Below are positions 14,762-17,948 of a stretch of DNA of 17,948 nt, piece by piece. A program made the translations under genes and the position numbers. The first letter of the stretch is position 1. Each line of letters begins with the position of its first letter. Source of the stretch: Chrysochromulina tobinii (lineage: Eukaryota; Haptophyta; Prymnesiales; Chrysochromulinaceae); the NCBI GenBank assembly GCA_001275005.1, contig JWZX01001635.1, forward strand, positions 1 through 17,948, given 5' to 3'. A model generated the notes under the pieces. That model saw only the letters and a list, made by a program, of their open reading frames with translations, searched no databases and was not told where the DNA came from.

Positions 14762-16507
14762 TTAAACGATGCATCGGCGAGTCGCATTCCACCACAGCGC
14801 GGCCGCCTTTGGAGTGCGTTGCTGAGTCGCGTAGTCCACAAAGTAGAGCCCAAATCGCTTCGAGTAGCCGTCCGCCCACTCATAGTTGTCCATCAGGCTC
14901 CACCCAAAGTAGCCGCGGACGTCGACGCCATCTTCGACCAACGCGAGGCGCAGCTGCTCAGTGTACTGGCTCAGGTAGGCCACGTGCACCTGGTCATGCG
15001 CGGCCTCCTCGGCAGTCATCGACCTCGCGCTCCATCCGTTCTCCGTCACGTACACGGCACCTCTCCAACGGCTCGGCGCAGTCGCCCAGCCGAGCAGGCC
15101 GCGAAGGCCGGGCGCATACATGTGAAGCCAAGGGGACTCGCTCGGGATCCAGTCGACCCCAAAGGTGATGCTCAGCTGCTGATCGTCCGCCCACGATCCA
15201 TCACCGGTACGCACGCGCGGCCGATCGCTGAGGTCAGTGACCAGGTGCGTCGAGTAGTGGTTGAGGGCGAGCACGTCGATCGAGCCGATGAGACGTGCAC
15301 TCTCCTCCTTGGTAAAGTGGGGCAACCTGCTGCCAACATTCTGGCGCATCACCGCCGGGTACTCGCCCGTCAGTATGGGCTGCAACCACCAGCCGAGCGA
15401 GAACTGCATCGCGCGCTCCGCGGCCGCGGCATCGGCCGCCGAGCCACCGTCCTTTGGCAGCGACATCTCGCAGTTGAGCGTGATCGAGAGGACGCCTCCG
15501 TGTTTGGGCTGGTAGACGTTGTGGAATCGCTCGGCCGCTGCGGCGTGCGCGTTGAGCACGTTGTGGGCGACGACGTACACGTTGACGTCGCCGTTGGCAC
15601 AGGGCTCGGGCCCCGCTTGGAAAGGCACGCAGCCCGGCGCCATGTTGCCAGCGTCGTAGCCCTCCACTGTGAATGTCCATGGCTCGTTGAAAGTGACCCA
15701 AAATGCGACGCGATGGGCGTACCGAGACCAGATGAGATCAGCGTACCGTACGAACTCGTCGATGATACCCTGGTTGTTCGGCGTGTGCCAGCCGCCCTTG
15801 TGCTTGTGAAGCGCCGATGGCAGGTCCCAATGGTACAGCGTCACATAGGGCTTGATGCCTGCGGCGGCAAGTGCATCAAGCAGCTCATCGTAAAACTGCA
15901 GGCCAAGCTCATTTGGCTTCATCTGGGAGGTGGCGGCATCCCAGCTCATCACGCGGCTCCACGAGATTGAGAACCGGTAGTGTTCGAGTCCTATCGCGCG
16001 CATCAGCCCCACGTCCTCACGCATGCGGTGGACGTGGTCACAGGCCGTGTCGCCAGTGTCGCCGTTGCGCACCTTGCCCGGCGTGTGCGAGAAATCATCC
16101 CAAATCGATGGCTCGCGGCCGTACAAGTTGGCACCACCCTCGATCTGATACGCGGCTGTCCCGAGGCCCCATATAAAGTCTGTTGGAAAGCCGTTGGTGC
16201 ACATCGGCACCATGGTAGCTACAAGAATTGGCTCCTTGCGTCGGAAGAAGATCGCTACGGCCAGCAGTGCCGCAAGGCCGACCGAAAGCACGATTTTTAT
16301 GCGTCTGGGAGCCAACCTCGCAGTGATTCGATCTGGGAGTGGTTCATACGGTTCGTAGGCTGTGGAGAACGTGTGCTCTTGCATGGGTCTGAATGCTGGG
16401 CGCAATGAAGACAAGAGAATCCTGTGGCGCTTTCTCACATGAAAGTTGGCCGCAAGATTCTCCAAAGTTGGCCGCAAGATTCTCGCAAGAAGAACTTGAT
16501 TACTCAT
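14762..16507 (-). CDS. Membrane-anchored glycoside hydrolase family 1 beta-glucosidase-like enzyme
   Basis: Intron-free 581-aa frame. All GH1 landmarks are present: FIWGLGTAAYQIEGG (Gln121 sugar ligand), HWDLP (His226, Trp227), VTFNEPW with acid/base Glu275, NHYSTH (about 416), YVTENGW with nucleophile Glu489, and WSLMDNYEWADGYSKRFGLY (Glu543, Trp544). It should therefore be a retaining beta-glycosidase; the aglycone cannot be read. A single hydrophobic helix at 71-88 (IVLSVGLAALLAVAIFF) after a basic segment suggests a type II anchor with a lumenal or extracellular catalytic domain. Start choice is uncertain: ATG 16507 gives A at -3, but the N-terminal codons overlap a 22-bp tandem duplication that shifts frame between copies. 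ATG 16384 (540 aa) still keeps the whole anchor. It is convergent with the MIC60-like gene. Confidence 0.9.
   Translation of the reverse strand: MSNQVLLARILRPTLENLAANFHVRKRHRILLSSLRPAFRPMQEHTFSTAYEPYEPLPDRITARLAPRRIKIVLSVGLAALLAVAIFFRRKEPILVATMVPMCTNGFPTDFIWGLGTAAYQIEGGANLYGREPSIWDDFSHTPGKVRNGDTGDTACDHVHRMREDVGLMRAIGLEHYRFSISWSRVMSWDAATSQMKPNELGLQFYDELLDALAAAGIKPYVTLYHWDLPSALHKHKGGWHTPNNQGIIDEFVRYADLIWSRYAHRVAFWVTFNEPWTFTVEGYDAGNMAPGCVPFQAGPEPCANGDVNVYVVAHNVLNAHAAAAERFHNVYQPKHGGVLSITLNCEMSLPKDGGSAADAAAAERAMQFSLGWWLQPILTGEYPAVMRQNVGSRLPHFTKEESARLIGSIDVLALNHYSTHLVTDLSDRPRVRTGDGSWADDQQLSITFGVDWIPSESPWLHMYAPGLRGLLGWATAPSRWRGAVYVTENGWSARSMTAEEAAHDQVHVAYLSQYTEQLRLALVEDGVDVRGYFGWSLMDNYEWADGYSKRFGLYFVDYATQQRTPKAAALWWNATRRCIV
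16442..16484. repeat. 22-bp tandem duplication at the GH1 5' end
   Basis: Two copies of AAAGTTGGCCGCAAGATTCTC occur at 16442-16462 and 16464-16484. The 22 bp period is not a multiple of three, so the copies are read in different frames, which fits 5' UTR better than conserved coding sequence. Confidence 0.9.
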
Positions 16508-16748
16508 GATTACTGACTAGACGGGCGTGAGGGCCCATCGTATCAAGTGTCTCAAGTGAAGGGCAACATGCGTTGACACGGCTGCGTCATTGCGCACGTA
16601 ATAAACAGTTAATGTCCAAAACTGTTCCGGATCAATTGTGGCAAGAGTTCGGGTGGCACAGCTTTGAGCTTAACAAGGGCCATCTTGGAATGCCTGGCTT
16701 CGAGCCTCGTCTCCTGCTCGTCTCTCAGCGTCATGGATCAGCACATCC

Positions 16749-16988
16749 TCAGAACATGTCCTGGAACCATGCGGAGCAGAACCAACGGCCGCAGCACAAG
16801 CTAGCGTCGCAATGGTAGATCTTGTTGAGCAGCCCATCGACGAGCGAGCGCACCTGCATGCGGTAGGGGGGGGCGCGGAGCAACTCTACAGTGTACTCCG
16901 TCGCCCACTCGCCCGGGAAGCTAAAGTGGAGTGGCTTGGATCCATTGAACGCAGCCCGCCAAGGTGGCAGTGTGAACTCTACATGTAC
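16749..16988 (-). pseudogene. Open exon-like segment without a start, unidentified
   Basis: On the minus strand the frame is open for 79 codons to a TGA at 16749-16751. It reads like real protein: EFTLPPWRAAFNGSKPLHFS, then FPGEWATEYTVELLRAPPYR and a Cys/Trp-rich end (YHCDASLCCGRWFCSAWF). There is no suitable ATG. It is preceded by a TAA and an acceptor-like AAATTTCAG, so it is either a terminal exon of an unseen gene or a relic. I do not recognise the family. Confidence 0.3.
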
Positions 16989-17119
16989 TGAAATTTACAG
17001 CTCATCTGAGAACGACCGTAACGGGAAAACACCTGGGGTGGTACGGTATCCCGTCGCGGTCGTGTACCGGTAACGGTCGGACCAATCTTCGTCAAACCTT
17101 TTTCACACTCATCAAGAAA

Positions 17120-17142
17120 GGGGGTAGGTCTGACCTACCCCC
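17120..17142. other. Perfect 10-bp hairpin GGGGGTAGGT-CTG-ACCTACCCCC
   Basis: Arms 17120-17129 and 17133-17142 have a 3-nt loop and no mismatches. It lies 70 bp upstream of the methyltransferase-like start codon, so it may be in the 5' UTR or core promoter, or be the end of a small inverted-repeat element. Confidence 0.7.
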
Positions 17143-17185
17143 CCTTACACAAGGCTCTTTTGCGCGTGTCGCTGGCCACCCTGGT

Positions 17186-17292
17186 CACGTTCGGCGCTCG
17201 CCGTGTCAGAACAATGCCGCTCGCTTTGAATGGGCCTCTTGCGCTGGCGCTGGCCTTGCACCCTGCCACGTTCGGCGCTCGCCGTGTCAGAA
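17186..17292. repeat. 26-bp direct repeat bracketing the methyltransferase-like start
   Basis: CACGTTCGGCGCTCGCCGTG followed by TCAGAA occurs at 17186-17211 and 17267-17292, offset 81 bp (27 codons, frame-preserving). Each copy is followed at once by an ATG (17214 and 17292). GCTGGCC words just upstream of both copies suggest the duplicated unit is longer. Confidence 0.95.
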
Positions 17293-17735
17293 TGATCGAG
17301 CAAGCCGAGGCAGCCGAGGCGGCGCTCCAGCTCATGCGCATGCAGTGCCCGGTCGGCCTCTCTGCACACGAGCTCAGCGAGGCTCTACTGGAGATGGGTG
17401 CCGCGTACGTGTGTGTGAGCGATGGCGCTGCAGGCACGGCGGCGGAGGAACCCGTGTTTGCAGAGCACAAACCCGGATCCACCAAATTCGAATACGAGAT
17501 ACAAACCTGGACGCAACTCACGGAAGCGAGGCAGCTGTTGTCCAATGCTTCGCTCGAGGTGGGGTTCGCCCCGTCAGCGGACGTCGAGGGGACGCTGCTC
17601 GCAGCGGCCGCGATCTCCGGTCTAAGCTCGCTACCACGCTTCAGCATCAGCGCGCTCGCCCAGCGCGATTGGGTGTCGGATGTGCAGAGCAGCTGGCCAC
17701 CGATCCACCTACCGGGCTGCCTGACCATCCGGTTC
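17214..17735 (+). CDS. Ribosomal protein L11 methyltransferase (PrmA)-like, N-terminal exon (partial)
   Basis: Predicted SAM-dependent protein lysine methyltransferase, seen only in its N-terminal substrate-recognition domain. From ATG 17214: GLSAHELSEALLEMGAAYVC then VSDGAAGTAAEEPVFAEH match the PrmA opening (the position of the usual D-A-A-x-x-T-P-E-x-P-L-F). QRDWVSDVQSSWPPIHLPGC then LTIRF (to residue 174) matches the end of the domain. The SAM-binding domain is not in the window. Similarity stops at a CTCGTC-type microsatellite, so the exon probably ends near 17731-17736 and the repeat would be intronic. The N-terminal 26 residues (MPLALNGPLALALALHPATF then GARRVR) look like an organelle-targeting peptide. 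A second in-frame ATG at 17292 begins MIEQAEAAEAALQLMRMQC. The exact donor is not determined. Confidence 0.65.
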
Positions 17736-17737
17736 CG

Positions 17738-17905
17738 TCATCTTCATCATCGGAGTCCTCCTCCTCGTCGTCGTTCTTGTCTGCCGCCTCGTCCTCGTCG
17801 ACCTCGTCGTTCTCGTCGTCCTCGTCATCCTCGTCGTCCTCGTTGTCCTCGTCCTCGTCATCGTCCTCGTCATCGTCATCGTCGCCATCATTCTCATCCT
17901 CGTGC
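17738..17905. repeat. TCGTCC/CTCGTC trinucleotide-type microsatellite (acidic tract if read on minus strand)
   Basis: Dense TCG/TCC/TCA triplets run to the right edge. On the plus strand they would encode an implausible Arg/Pro run after the PrmA-like domain. On the minus strand the frame is open from 17945 to 17647 and encodes an almost pure Asp/Glu tract, like that in the ACBP-GOLD protein. Either an intronic repeat or the acidic tail of a minus-strand gene entering from the right. Confidence 0.7.
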
Positions 17906-17948
17906 ATTTCGAGCACCTCGTCCGCCGCTGCGGCCGACGCCTTGACTT

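Larger units (their letters stand above)
16508..17213. other. Divergent spacer between GH1 and methyltransferase-like genes
   Basis: About 0.7 kb between outward starts. It holds the GH1 promoter side (16508-16750), an open 80-codon minus-strand segment (16749-16988), an acceptor-like TTTCAG, GGTACGGTAT and GTACCGGTAAC words near 17040-17072, and a perfect hairpin at 17120-17142. Plus-strand frames here (16573-16818 and 16891-17073) have no recognisable features. Confidence 0.4.

Noticed and set aside
14678-15970. 430-codon plus-strand frame antisense to the GH1 gene
   Set aside because: The opposite strand has every GH1 catalytic motif; this frame has none.

Overview
The window looks like GC-rich nuclear DNA of a unicellular eukaryote, most likely a microalga. 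Genes are close together, some are split by short GT-AG introns (about 90-280 bp), and the proteins are eukaryotic: a polycystin-type channel, an AGFG-like ArfGAP, an ACBP-GOLD Golgi protein and a mitofilin. A haptophyte-like alga is my best guess from GC content, GTGCG-type donors and abundant low-complexity DNA, but nothing here fixes the taxon.

Layout, left to right. Positions 1-1496 (minus) hold the 5' part of an EF-hand plus polycystin-domain cation channel with one intron; the gene leaves the window on the left. A 234 bp divergent spacer leads to a small J-domain co-chaperone (1731-2467, plus, probable intron). Only 43 bp later comes a 781-aa SGNH/PC-esterase-like protein (2511-4856, plus). 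Two minus-strand unknowns follow: a lysine-rich protein (5293-6073, 5' end uncertain) and a 240-aa protein with an HNH-like motif (6301-7023). The latter is divergent from an ArfGAP with a very repetitive Pro/Gln/Gly tail (7368-9227, plus).

A 1.5 kb gene-free stretch with tandem repeats and palindromes separates it from a convergent ACBD3-like gene (10730-11857, minus). That gene is divergent from a three-exon mitofilin/MIC60-like gene (12107-13781, plus). After another gene-free 0.9 kb comes a convergent membrane-anchored GH1 beta-glucosidase (14762-16507, minus). Next are a spacer with an unassigned open exon-like segment and a strong hairpin, and finally the N-terminal part of a ribosomal protein L11 methyltransferase-like gene (from 17214, plus), which runs into a CTCGTC-type microsatellite at the right edge.

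The genes do not form a pathway; they are ordinary housekeeping, trafficking and signalling genes. Their orientation is organised: three of the four head-to-head gaps are short (234-344 bp), and the two largest tail-to-tail gaps hold repeats and palindromes. I found no convincing new multi-gene system. The strongest leads are a MIC60 intron bracketed by two near-identical copies of an AG|GT-containing segment (apparent intron birth by tandem duplication), a minisatellite that repeats the MIC60 stop codon in frame, a start-codon region duplicated in the methyltransferase gene, and recurring palindromic motifs in gene-free spacers.
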